Source of the DNA: Mytilus edulis
Taxonomy: Eukaryota > Mollusca > Bivalvia > Mytilida > Mytilidae
NCBI RefSeq assembly: GCF_963676685.1
Contig: NC_092354.1
Coordinates: 22,352,193 to 22,416,192 of the forward strand
Reading direction: 5' to 3'
Length of the DNA: 64,000 nt
Position 1 is the stretch's first letter. Each line of letters starts with the position of its first letter. A program made the position numbers and the translations under genes. Below are positions 49,348 to 60,380 of the stretch, piece after piece. The notes under the pieces were generated by a model that saw only the letters and a program-made list of their open reading frames with translations, ran no database searches and was not told where the DNA came from.

Positions 49348-49549
49348 CTGAGAGTAAATCATAAAGGTAATGATTGTTTTTCTATAAGGAGATTATAAGA
49401 ACATCTGATGCGAAACGATAAACTACGGGAAGAAAAAGTAAACAGAGATACAGTTTCCTATATGAAAATGAGGGTAACTTCTAAACACTAAGTATGTATA
49501 CATCTTTTTAAAGAATGTAAATGTGTACGTTTGTTTATGTAATTTATAC

Positions 49550-49775
49550 GTGTTTCTCGTTTCTCGTTTTTTAATATAGATTGGACCGTTGGTTTTCCCG
49601 TTTGAATGGTTTTACACTAGTAATTTTGGGACCCTTTATAGCTTGTTGTTTGGTGTGAGCCAAGGCTCCATGTTGAAGGCCGTACATTGACCTATAATGG
49701 TTTACTTTTTTAAATTGTTATTTGGATGGAGAGTTGTCTCATTGGCACTCACACCACATCTTCCTATATCTACGT
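49550..49775 (+). repeat. Family C copy
   Basis: GGACCCTTTATAGCTTGTTG, GTACATTGACCTATAATGG, GAGAGTTGTCTCATTGGCAC; same order as at 42480-42800. Confidence 0.6.
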
Positions 49776-50004
49776 TAAAGATTTGGACAAAAGAAATAGA
49801 AATAGTGGTTTCAATGCTAAACATAAGGATAGTCGATAAAAAATATCTATAGCATTTCCTTTTAGTATTACTGCATACAGGGCTTGCAATAATTTCCTCA
49901 TTTAAAAAATAAATAAATATATTAGTTAAAACAAGTACAAAATACACCTATTCAAACACACTTCCTAAGGTATGCTCGACTAAGGTGACCAATAAAAAGT
50001 AAAA

Positions 50005-50225
50005 TCACAAAAATACTGAACTCAGAGGAAGATCAATTGGGAAAGTCCATAATCACATGGCAAAATCAAATAACAAAACGCATCAAAAACGAATGGACAA
50101 GAACTGTCATATTCCTGACTTGGTACAGGCATTTTCAAATGTAGAAAATGGTGGATTAAACCTGGTTCTATAGCGCTAACCCTCTCACTTTAATGACAGT
50201 TTCATCAATTTCCGATATTTTTACA
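50005..50225. repeat. Family A copy in the last ZP intron
   Basis: AAAGTAAAATCACAAAAATA, TGGCAAAATCAAATAACAAA, CTGTCATATTCCTGACTTGG, GGATTAAACCTGGTTCTATA. Nearly the same as the copy at 61005-61285. Confidence 0.75.
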
Positions 50226-50554
50226 TTGATGCGTTAAATAAACAGACACAATAAATATAATAGTCAAAATAAAGAGGTTATCGCGATTGTAATGGTTGTT
50301 CACATTTTTTCTTTCTTAAAAGCAATGCAAGCACTTAATTAACAAACAAGTGAGCCATCCTTTCTTTAAATGCCTTAACGTCAATTTTGTGTTGAAATGT
50401 CTCAATTTTCTGTAAAATTCCTGGCTTGATAAGCCGAATAACCCAGGTTCTATTTTAAGTTATAGAAAACAAAATAGATGAACTGTGAACGACGTTTTAT
50501 GGCACGTGTTTTACATCACAAATTTATTGTTGTTTTGATATTCCACCTTAAACA

Positions 50555-50800
50555 TGTCATAAGGGTTTTTATGGGGGGAGGGCTAGGATGACATTTGAAA
50601 AAAGGCAGGACAGGAGTTTTGTGTAAAAAAAAGGCAGGATGAGCAACTTGGTAAAACAAAAAGGCAGGATGACACCTTATGTAAAAAAAGTCAGGATAAA
50701 CTAAAAAAAAAAAGGCAAGACAGAGATTACAACTAAAAAAAAATTTGGACACAATTTTTCATTCCAGCGCCTCCCCCCATACGAATCAAATGGTAGCTCC
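50555..50800. mobile_element. TTA-target MITE next to the ZP exon donor
   Basis: The right end CCCCCCATACGAATCAAATGG-TAGCTCC is followed by TTA (50801-50803). The left end is degenerate (CATAAGGGTTTTTATGGGGG). The inner AGGCAGGAC/AGGCAGGAT plus A-run units match the element at 29035-29343. Confidence 0.65.
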
Positions 50801-50817
50801 TTATTACAGAAACTTGC

Positions 50818-51089
50818 CTCTTTTGTCAGTAAATAGTATTTTTGATTCGACGTCAGATATCTCAATAGGCCCATTCAAATTTTGAACTGCACTTCTATGA
50901 TGCCCTATCCGTTTACTATGTTTGCACTGTGGTTCACATTCAGACGAATAGTCATTAGATTTACAGAATGTAGCGTTACAATGAACAAACATTGAATCAG
51001 GATGTCCAGCATACTCAAAATCTTGGAAATGGAATCGGGTTTCGTGGGTTGACTGAGATGTCACGAATGTATTCCGATCCACAGGACAT
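50818..51089 (-). CDS. ZP domain, C-terminal half (exon)
   Basis: After the acceptor TTTGCCTTTCAG at 51090 the frame reads CPVDRNTFVTSQSTHETRF, HFQDFEYAGHPDSMFVHC, NATFCKSNDYSSECEPQC. This has the aromatic strands and Cys spacing of the ZP-C subdomain, which polymerises extracellular matrix proteins. The exon ends AAAAGAG/GCAAGT, a consensus GC-AG donor. Phase 1 matches the transmembrane exon at 49347. The ordinary frame would run on only to a TAA at 50804. The PIF-type MITE ends at 50800, 17 bp below the exon end. Upstream exons (ZP-N, ectodomain) were not found. The first 37 nt of this exon are the seed of the 69-bp array next to it. Confidence 0.72.
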
Positions 51090-52050
51090 CTGAAAGGCAA
51101 AGTTAAAATATCAATGAATACTGGGATGTCACGAATGTATTCCGATCGACAGGACATCTGAAAGGCAAAGTTAAAATATCAATGAATACTGAGATGTCAC
51201 AAATATTCTCCGATCCACAGGACATCTGAAAGGCAACAGTGAAAATATCAATGAATACTGAGATTTCACGAATGTACTCCGATCCACAGGAAATCTTGAA
51301 GGCAAAATTGAAAATATCAATGAATACTGAGATGTCACGAATGTTCTCCGATCCACAGGACATCTGAAAGGCAAAAGTAAAAATATCAATGAATACTGAG
51401 ATGTCACGAATGTACTCCAATCCACAGAACCTCTGAAAGGCAAAGTAAAAATATCAACGAATACTGAGATGTCTTAAATGTACTCCGATCCACAATACAT
51501 CTGAAAGGCAATAGTAAAAGTATCAAAGAATACTGAGATGTCACGAATGTACTCCGATCCACAGGACATCTGAAAAACAAAAGTGAAAATATCTATGAAT
51601 ACTGAGATGTCACGAATGTTCTCCGATCCACAGGACACCTGAAAGGCCAAAGTGAAAATATCGATGAATACTGAGATGTCACGAATGTATTCCGATCCAC
51701 AGCACATCTGAAAGGCAAAGTTAAAATATCAATGAATACTGAGATGTCACGAATGTTCTCCGATCCACAGGACATCTGAAAGGCCAAAGTGAAAATATCG
51801 ATGAATACTAAGATGTCAGGAATATACTCCGATCCACAGGACATCTGAAAGGCAACAGAGAAAATATCAATGAATACTGAGATGTCACGAATGTACTCCG
51901 ATCCACAGGAAATCTTGAAGGTAAAATTGAAAATATCAATGAATACTGAGATGTCCCGAATGTACTCCGATCTACAGGTCACCTGAAAGGCAAAAGTGAA
52001 AATATCAATGAATATTGAGATGTCACGAATGTACTCCGATCAACATCTGA
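51061..52050 (-). repeat. Tandem array, 15 units of about 69 bp, built from a 3' splice site plus ZP exon head
   Basis: Anchor CCGATCCACAG recurs at about 51074, 51142, 51210, 51279, 51348, 51417, 51485, 51554, 51622, 51692, 51760, 51829, 51898, 51967 and 52034, spacing 67-70. On the minus strand each unit is ATGTCCTGTGGATCGGAGTA, then CATTCGTGACATCTCAG, then TATTCATTGATATTTTCACT and TTTGCCTTTCAG. The first 37 nt equal the start of the ZP exon, and the rest is a polypyrimidine tract ending in AG. A 69-bp unit is 23 codons with no stop in the ZP frame, though 67-, 68- and 70-bp units shift frame. Diverged traces extend to about 52290. Confidence 0.9.
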
Positions 52051-53132
52051 AATACGACAGTTACGTTTATGTTTAATGCACAGGTATAAATTGCAATTAA
52101 ATAACTTGTTCTGACTTTATCAATGTTCCACAGGACATCTGAAAAGCAAAAAAGAAATTATCAATGAATATTTTTGTTTTAATTTTATGTTTATTTAAGG
52201 TACAAACAGCAGTTAAGTCACATTTATTGGCTTAAATAAGTGTCATGAGTCGTTGGTTGACTGTCAAAGAACACCTCAAAGACAAAAGTGAAATTAAAAA
52301 AGAATATTTCTGTTTATGTTTATTCTAGGTACAAAATGCAATAAAGTAACTTGTTCTGATATTGAAAAACCATCTGTATTTAATTAACATATGATATTGT
52401 AAATATATTTTCAGGGAATTAATAAACTAATTAAAATAAAATTCTCAAAACACTGATTTACATGTTTACTAGCCAACAAAAGTAACGATACACAAATTTG
52501 AACTCCAATTTACCATAAATAAAATTAAAAGGAAAACATTTAAATTATTCATTGAAAACATTCATTTGAAAAAAATACACGCATATGATAAAAATTATCT
52601 GACCAAATTGAAACTTTGGGAAAATCCCTTTTTATTGAACAAAGGGGTTAAATGTGTTTTGCGAAAAATTATGACAACAGGTGGCACTTAATTTCGAAGA
52701 GTGTTAAATACTAGTATTCAAATACATGTATATGAAGACATACAAAATATATGGGACCGATTTAGCAAATACTTTCCTAGATAAAGTGTGTCCAATTTCA
52801 TTAGATATAGGGGAATTCCATTGCTGTGTATCGATTTTTTTTTATTGGCTAGTTTTCAACAGCCTTTTTCGATGAAACTATTCATTTGAAAGACAGTGGA
52901 GTTTATCATGAAAGAAATTATACTAGGTGGCTGTTTTACATGATGGGAAGATTGAATGATTTTAGTCGGTCAAACATGGTAATACAATAAGCTAGTAACA
53001 ACATTTCAGACATTATTTTGTGATTGATCATAATATCGCAAATCAACTGCCTTTTCATTGGTGTCTATTATTCTATTTCATCAACCGACCTGTCATGTAC
53101 ATAGTCAGGAAAATGGGAATGGCAGTTTTTAT
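52051..53132. other. No supported gene
   Basis: Two diverged traces of the 69-bp unit (about 52131-52170 and 52255-52310), each followed by TTTTATGTTTAT and a GGTACAAA-TGCA block that also occurs at 52080. Otherwise AT-rich intron-like sequence. Confidence 0.45.
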
Positions 53133-53979
53133 ACGCCCGTCGTCTTTTAGACGGGACGTTTTTTGGTATACCGTTGTCCGTCCGTCCGTCTGTCCGTCCG
53201 TCCGTCGTCCACACTTCGGACAATAACTCAAAAACACTTTCACCAATTTCCATGAAACTTAAGTGAATTGTTTATATCTATTGACTGAAGCTCCCTTTCG
53301 TTTTTTTTTAAATTTCAGATTTTAAGTTTTGGATTTATGGGGCTTAAAAAAGGGGTGATTTTCAACACTTCGGACAATAACTCAAAAAGGCTTTCACCAA
53401 TGTCCATGAGACTTTGGTGAATTGTTTATATCTATTGATGTAAGCTCCCTTTCAATTTTTATAAATTTCAGATTTTAAGTTTTGGATTTATGGGGCTTTA
53501 TTCATAAAAAAATGGGGATTTTCAACACTTCGGACAATAACTCAAAAAGGCTTTCACCAATGTCTATGAAACTTTGGTGAATTGTTTATATCTATTGATG
53601 TAAGCTCCCTTTAAATTTTTATAAATTTCAGATTTTATATTTCCATGTTATGAATTTTTATGCTTAAAAAAGGGGGGATTTTCCAATTTTGGGACAATAA
53701 CTAACACTTTCACAAAATTTTATGCAACTTTGATAAATTGTTTATATCTATTGACACAAGCTCCCTTTCCATTTTTATAAATTTTAGATTTTACGTTTTC
53801 TTAAGTAATGAATTTTTATACTTAAAAAAGGGGGATTTTATGAAACTTTGGTGAATATATTAATGTAACATCCCTTTTGATTTGTATATATATTTCTAGT
53901 TGATCATATAAATTCGTTTAAAGCATAAAAGACAAGTTAAAAGAGCAATGGGAGTATCATGCGCTAAAGCGCAGCCCTG
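53133..53979. mobile_element. Non-autonomous element with TCCG microsatellite and ~157-bp tandem units
   Basis: It starts ACGCCCGTCGTCTTTTAGAC after TTTTTAT and ends GCGCTAAAGCGCAGCCCTG before TATTAT, with a perfect 12-bp hairpin (GCGCTAAAGCGC) just before the end. (GTCC)n lies at about 53174-53208. Four tandem units start CACTTCGGACAATAACTC (about 53212, 53368, 53527, and a diverged one near 53690). Non-coding. Confidence 0.65.
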
Positions 53980-53984
53980 TATTA

Positions 53985-54180
53985 TCCTATAGTTCGTTTC
54001 CGTGTGTGCTGCATTGTCTTTTGGTTTTTGGTTGCACTTACGTGTATCTTTTATTTCGTTGTTTTCCTCAGTTTTAGTTTATAACTTGAATTTGTTTTCT
54101 CGAAATAGATTAATGACTTTCGAACAGCGGTATACTTCTGTTGCCTTTATTTATTTGTCCCTAGTCCTTACCCATGCTGT
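53985..54180 (+). repeat. Family D copy
   Basis: CTATAGTTCGTTTCCGTGTG ... TTTTCCTCAGTTTTAGTTTA ... CGAACAGCGGTATACTTCTG-TTGCCTTTATTT, same modules as 2221-2570. Confidence 0.6.
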
Positions 54181-55120
54181 ATTGTTACTCATAGTCTCAT
54201 GACAAACGAGACCGGAAGTAAGACAGAAAGAGATTTCTCCGCAAATGCGGTACGTACCCATTTTGTATTAAGTAGTATGTGTAGATTGTACTGGCATGAT
54301 CAGAGGGCTTTGTATAGCAAACTGACAACCGCATCTTCACGTCGTAATCATGCATGCACGGATTGGCAAACAAGTTTGTTTGTGTAAATCACTGCGTCTT
54401 TTTGTGTCTGGAAACTGAATTTCCATTTGAATTAGAACCAAGGCAAGTTTATGAAATACATATTCAAGTGTCTGTGCAAAAACGACTACCTTTCTTTTTG
54501 TTTTGTTTTTCTAGCTTTGTTCAATTTCATGCGCTTCCTTCATATATTTTTCATACATTAATAATTGGTTTGTTAAATTTGATCATAGGTAAAACGATTA
54601 TGCCTTTTATTTGTATTGGGCTACAAAGTATAGAATCAACAAATCTTATATATTTGCTACTTTGTTGATATTCATACTCTACGGTTTGTAATAAAAGCGA
54701 AATGTGTCTAATGCTTCCTTATTAAGTACAGTGTCGTTTATGGATAGTTTGAAGGGTTGCCATTAAACGCGTTTTGTAAGTTATTGTTTTCTACTAATTA
54801 CTGTAATAATATTTGGAGCAAAAACTGGGAATGCGTCAATGCGACAACATACCCATCAGAAAGCCCCAAAAACGCCTTAAAGCCACCAATGGGTCTACAA
54901 CACGGCGAGAAAATCAGAAAATTAATTAGTTATAGTTTCAGATTAGTATTTTATACTCTTTTATTTGCTTAACGTTTTACCGCCATTTTACGTAACAATA
55001 GGCCCACAACGTCGTCACTTGCCGACGTCTCTCTTGTATATCTTAGACTCTAGTAAAGCATACGAAACATTGAAGACGCTTTTGTGTTTACTCGCCTTTA
55101 TTTTCGATACGTCCAAAACA
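54181..55120. other. Probable LTR region and SINE-like fragment, no gene
   Basis: A stretch CCCCAAAAACGCCTTAAAGC-CACCAATGGG at 54870-54900 belongs to family E (also 62730-62780). The end AAAACA at 55120 directly before a primer-binding-like site suggests that part of this is the 5' LTR of the following BEL/Pao copy. I could not define the LTR start because no second LTR is in the window. Confidence 0.35.
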
Positions 55121-56214
55121 TTGGTGCCGTGTCAAAAACAGAAGAATACGAAAGATGAGTACCGCGACAACGAAGATGAAAACCAGACGAGCTGGACATC
55201 GGGGAGTTCTTACAAAGTTGCTGAAGAAAGTGGAACCGAGTCCCGAGGAACTATTGCAGGAATATGACGTTAGCATGGAAAACTACTACATCCGTGGCCT
55301 TGAAAATATAGGGGAGTCTCACGAGTCGTTTGGAAGCCTTTTAGTGCCCAAAATATTAAATAAACTACCAGGGAATATAAGAGAAAACATGGTACGTGCC
55401 CACGGAGGAGACCACTGGAACTTGCCGTCGTTACGGCAAGCTATTCAACATTAGATAACGATTATGGAAGCGGGTCAGTCGGTAAATGGTGATGATATAG
55501 AGCCAAATTGCACACCATCATCAGCATTCCTTACGGGTACAAATCGCAACTACGCTAATCAAAAAGGAAAAAGAGACATAACCAAGAAGCCGTGCATCAT
55601 TTGTCAAGGAGTTCACGCCCCATTAGCTTGTAAAAATGTCATGGAAATTGAAGATCGATAACAAATTGTTAATGAAAAGAAGGCATGTTTCAATTGCTTA
55701 GGAAATCACAGAGTTGCCGATTGCAAATCCGATAAAACGTGTAAAAACTGTAATAAACGACACCATACTAGTATTTGTTCAAAGAATGAAACACACTTGT
55801 ATACCAAGTCTTAAGATAGCAGTACATCAAAACCAGATACCGATGCCACAGTCGCAAGCATGCATTCATCCACATTATCGGTTAGATCGCAGGTATTGTT
55901 GAAAACCGCGATAGCACCTATCACGTATGACAAGACACATTTTAACACCGCCAATATACTATTCGAACAAGGAGCCCAGCGAAGCTTTATCACTGAAGAG
56001 ATGGGCGATTTATTGAACGTGATACCACATAGGAAAGAAGGGATAACGATATCCGGTTTCGGTGAATCCAACAAGAAGGTTAGAAATTGACAAATTGCTA
56101 CTATCTATATAAAAGGTCTGACGAATACGCTTATCCCTATTGAAGTTCTTATAGTACCACAGATTGCTTATCCGATACATACCTACGAAAGGAACCAGTC
56201 GAGTTTTCCGCATT
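55121..56214 (+). pseudogene. BEL/Pao LTR retrotransposon gag and protease fragment
   Basis: TTGGTGCCGTGTC at 55121 looks like a tRNA primer-binding site. The gag frame starts ATG 55155. It passes at about residue 35 from its N-terminal segment straight into the NYYIRGLENIGESHESFGSL block, implying an internal deletion. In-frame stops occur at 55453-55455 and 55659-55661. A zinc-knuckle pair follows (CFNCLGNHRVADC, CKNCNKRHHTSIC). After a frame change a retropepsin of the A17 type appears (LLKTAIAPI, NILFEQGAQRSFIT), with Glu where the catalytic Asp is expected. The sequence stops being readable at 56214, and family B follows. No reverse transcriptase, integrase or second LTR is present. Confidence 0.75.
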
Positions 56215-56247
56215 TAAATGGATTGAAGTTAGCCCACCCAGCTTTAC

Positions 56248-56490
56248 AGGACGTCTACATAAGACTCATCAGTGACGCGCAAATCAAAATATTTATAAAG
56301 GCAAACAAATACGAGGTTGAAGAGTATTGAGGATCCAAAATTCCAGAAAGTTGTGCCAAATACGGATAAGGTAATCTATTCCTTGGATAAGAAAATCCTT
56401 AGTTTTTCGAAAAATTCAATGTTTTGTAAACAGGAGATTTATAAAAATGACCACATAATTGAAATTCATATCAATACCGAAGTGCTACCT
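56248..56490 (+). repeat. SINE-like family B copy
   Basis: CGTCTACATAAGACTCATCA-GTGACGC, TATTTATAAAGGCAAACAAA, TGAGGATCCAAAATTCCAGA and ATGACCACATAATTGAAATT in order. Shorter copies occur at 8721-8830 and 17630-17735, 40051-40105, 58590-58660 and 62500-62690 (inverted). It caps the truncated BEL/Pao copy. Confidence 0.65.
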
Positions 56491-58302
56491 TAAGAATATT
56501 AATTCGTGAGAAAATCATTGTTTTGAATATAGAATATCTGATAAAAGTTACTTTTATTTTCTATCGTATTGAATTAAATTGATACAAGCAATATAACAAT
56601 TAAGTCTTGTCATAAAAAAAAAAGAAATGCTATGTATGCTTTCATTTAGCTTTTCAACATAGCATTCTTTTACACTAAAGGTAGCCAAATACTTTATTTG
56701 TTTACAATGACATTTTTTATCTTTTGTAATGTTGCATCTTTGTTGTCTGATAAGAAGACCTAAAATCGAAAAATCAAAGAGATACTCCATAAACATCCTT
56801 TAGTTACATATAAAGAAGTTTGAACCGTGGTAACTCTTGAATACTAGATAAAATGTCCTATTGTAATAGAAAGCAGGTTATTAACCATTCAGATTTCTAG
56901 TTTGTTTTTGAATGAGTGTTTACTCGGAGTTATAATATCATGTCCTATTTTGGAAAAAAAATGTCTTAATCTATGTCTGCCATCCTTATAAATCGCAAAT
57001 ATTCAAAGATGATTTTCAACCCGATTTAACGATTACTAAACACCGTAATGATAATGCTATTTCTGAATACCCTTCAAATGCATTCAGTATCGATTAAGAT
57101 AACCTAATATGTTTTTTAAGAAACACTTAGATACAATTTTTTGTTTTCGAACTCTTTCGGAAATTCTTTTCGGCCAACCTTCCATCGTTAATTCTAATTC
57201 TAATTTCATATTTCCCGACAACTCTTTCCATCCAAGTATGATTCGAAATTATTTGTTTTTTCATTTGTTTGATTCTGATATAATCCAATGTAATTTTTAA
57301 TGTTGATTGCTATCATAAAAAAAAATACAATTTCGTCTTACATCCTTATCTGACTTCTGCATTCACTTACTTGCGTTTCGTTTTAGCTATTAAGAATAAG
57401 AACACGGACATTTACCATGGCAAGCAAACACTTCTTTGCTGAAATAGGATGTATAGTATGAAATCACGTATCTGTGACTTCTATCTAGCTTGTATGTGTC
57501 AAATCAAATCTTAATCATCTCAGTAATAATATTATAAATATCAGTATCAAGGAGGTATACTAGTATAAGTGTAAGAATTTTATACACTAAATTGTATTAT
57601 TATACTTCACATTAAAATGTCATATTTTGATTGGCTAATACGAGGGTGTTAATTTCTCTATCACATAGCTGAGCGGGTGACAACTATTTTGAATGTCACC
57701 CTCTCGTCTAGACCAATCCAAAATCAAAATTTTAAAGGACAATGAATTGAATTTACATCAAGTTATTTAAGACAATGCTTAAGTTCTACATTTTGGCTTA
57801 GATTTTATTATTTAACTGTCAAAATAAATAATAAAACTTCGTGCTTCAAGTCTGATGATGTTTCTAATACCCGTACGTGACGTCATAGACAATGCTTTTA
57901 AATAAAATTCATCTGTAAAAGGCAATAATGATAGGAAATTCAGTTTAATAAATTAAATAACACATAGCTGAGAGGGTGATAGAGTGATTTGTACCCCTCG
58001 AAAAAACATTGTCAACCTTGGCTTCGTGTTATCTATATAATGCAGTTTTGCTTTACAAAAAAAGACGCGTATACTAAATAATGAAATATCCAAACTGATT
58101 CAATTATAAAGATCATGCTATTGTAATTGATTAGGCTGAACATTTGACACATTATTGTTGTTTATATATATCAGCATATAATATCGATTTGTATCATGAT
58201 GTGTATAGCCAGCCAACAACATCTACAAATGATTAAACGAAACCATAAATTGTACTTTTTACATGTAAAATGATAAATTGTCTGTTTGGAAAATACACTT
58301 AC
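56491..58302. other. No supported gene
   Basis: A CACATAGCTGAG-GGGTGA motif occurs twice in the same orientation (57660 and 57960). Near the first, GGGTGACAACTATTTTGAAT-GTCACCCTC can form a hairpin. The remaining exons of the Kazal gene would be expected here but were not recognised. Confidence 0.4.
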
Positions 58303-58439
58303 GCGCAAGGCAGTCTGCATGAGTTACTGTGGGTACGACCAGTAGTGGAACAAACTGGTTTATAAAGTGCAATGCAAACACAACCACTTTCCACAATTTT
58401 TAAAATGAGAAACAATACAAAGTTGAAAAAATATAACAT
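58303..58439 (-). CDS. First exon of a secreted Kazal-type inhibitor
   Basis: ATG at 58439. MLYFFNFVLFLILKIVESG is a plausible signal peptide. The next residues CVCIALYKPVCSTTGRTHSN-SCRLPCA match the Kazal pattern: C-x-C-x7-C, Tyr before PVC, an Asn three residues... before the fourth Cys region, then C-x3-C. The exon ends TGCGC/GTAAGT, a consensus donor in phase 2. The sixth Cys must lie in a downstream exon (lower coordinates) that I did not find. Kazal domains inhibit serine proteases extracellularly; the P1 residue lies before the unseen or N-terminal loop and is not assigned. Confidence 0.6.
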
Positions 58440-59830
58440 AGGAACAAATGGGAAACAACTGTCATATTATTGACTTGTCTTATTGGCAATTATACCACAT
58501 CTTTAACATACTAGGTAAATGTGTCAATAATTCGGATCCAGCGACTAAACCAGTGTAAACATTCATTAAAATCGTGTATAGATAACCAGGATAACCAGAT
58601 GCGTATCTCATCTACAAAAGACTCATGCTGACACTCGAATCAACCAAATTTTAAAGTTTAGTTAACAATTAATTTACTATTCTTACCATATCAAATATAT
58701 GTCAATACAGAAATATAGTCTACCGGCCTGCAATAAACATTTACAAGACAACTGACTAACACATTTTGATTTTGGTGATATATTTTCACAAACGCGTGTT
58801 GTGCGCATGGTTAAAATATTATTTGTTTTACGTAAACATTAAAAAATCCTCTAAGATATGTTTAGAGAACATTTGCATTTCAACGTGAGGCTTTTCACAT
58901 GAAATAGAACAAATAGATTTATAGAATATTCAGGTAAATACCAGAATAATTTACATGAGAGCATTTTCCGATGAACTAGTACAGACAATCTATTATTTAT
59001 CAGGATACTTTTGAAAGCACTAAAATGAAAGATAAATTAATTTTATATTAATACCCGTAATAATACACAGTACACGCAACATCATCACCAAATACTTCAT
59101 TCTAAATTGCGTAGGTCTCTACAAGTCAAAAATACAAACATAAAACTAACCAGTAAAATAATAAAATGTCATTAATGTTACTTAGTCAAAGATCATGGTT
59201 TGATTATCATATTCGAGACGATGAGCGTTTTAAGGATTTTTTTTATTTTGAGTTAAAATATAGTTCAATCAATATGCTCATCGTCTTTCTTGCATTATGA
59301 CTTGTTCAAAGTCGATCTAATATTCAACCCATCATTATGCATGTTATGGTGTGACATTGAGACTGTACACCAGTTCCATCAAGATACTATTATCTGGCAA
59401 TCAGAACCTCCCGTTTGAACAAAATTTACAGATTTTTAAACATGTAGATTTCTTTTGAAATGCTGCTAAAATTACGTGTTGATTCGAAAGGAATTGTATA
59501 TTTTGAAACAGTGCATGCTATTATTAATATTGTTTTGTTATATTATATTGTTATTCGGAGCGGATGCAAAACTTATGATAATCTTGTGTCAAATCCATAT
59601 TATTTTGAGTAAATAAATAAGCAAAATCATGTTTTTGTTTACGTATGCTTTCCATCAGTATTATATAAAAGCTTTCAAAATAAGTATCTAAACGGACACA
59701 AATTGGTAAACATCAATAGTTAAAAAGTTTATTGAAAATATGGAGCAGGTGCTGTTCTCTCCTTAGATGCACTGGATAATCTCCTCGATGATTGAAGAAT
59801 TATGTCAATATTTTTTTTGTCTTTTAATGT
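58440..59830. other. No supported gene; one family B-like fragment
   Basis: 58590-58660 (CGTATCTCATCTACAAAAGA-CTCATGCTGACACTCG) is a diverged family B piece. The rest is AT-rich. It may contain the promoter of the Kazal gene. Confidence 0.4.
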
Positions 59831-60230
59831 GTTTTATGCCCCATTTATGGGCATTATGTTTTCTGGTCTGTGATTCTGTCCGTCTGTTCGTTCGTCTGTC
59901 CATCCGTTCGTTCGTCAGTCCGTCCACCCGTTTGTCCCAGGTTGAAGTTTTGGTTAAAGTTTTTGGTCGAGATAGTTTTAATTTTGTTGAAGTTGAGGTC
60001 CGATCAACTTGAAACTTAGTGAACATGTTCCCTATGATATGATCTCTCTAATTTTAATATCAACTCCTTTCTTTTTATAAATACAACCTTACATAAACCT
60101 TTTTAGTATATTGAGTTTTGTCCTACCTTTACCTATCTGTTTTGGCAACTAACTTTTCTTATTTAAATTTGAAACAAAATAAAGCTTACTATTTCTTTAA
60201 CATGTTGATCTCCTTCCAGTTCTATCAAAT
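59831..60230 (+). mobile_element. Third microsatellite-bearing non-autonomous element, one end defined
   Basis: The left end TTTTATGCCCCATTTATGGG is a palindrome (GCCCATTTATGGGC-like), then TCTGGTCTGTGATTCTGTCC and a (GTCC/GTTC)n tract at 59878-59935, then GATCAACTTGAAACTTAGTG. This matches the plan of the elements at 4568 and 53133. The 3' end is not clear. Confidence 0.5.
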
Positions 60231-60380
60231 CTATACATGAAACGAGAGAAATTAACCCATCTTGAAGCTTACAAACAATTGACACGGATATTTTATTACT
60301 TATAAAAAGTCAACAGTAGTATACCGCTGTTCGAAAAAAGGTCAATCAACGAATATATTTTGGTCTTATTTAAAATATGT

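Noticed and set aside
51103-51982. Open frames of 77-129 codons over the tandem array as a free-standing repeat protein
   Set aside because: They are the repeat unit read in two frames, switching where units are 67-68 bp; no start, and the array sits in an intron-like position next to the ZP exon.
51061-52050. CRISPR-like array
   Set aside because: Units are contiguous with no unique spacers, and the genome is eukaryotic.
59055-59100. Possible signal-peptide exon on the minus strand (MKYLVMMLRVLCIIT, donor GTATTA)
   Set aside because: The phase does not fit the Kazal exon at 58439 and no partner exon was found; too short to support alone.
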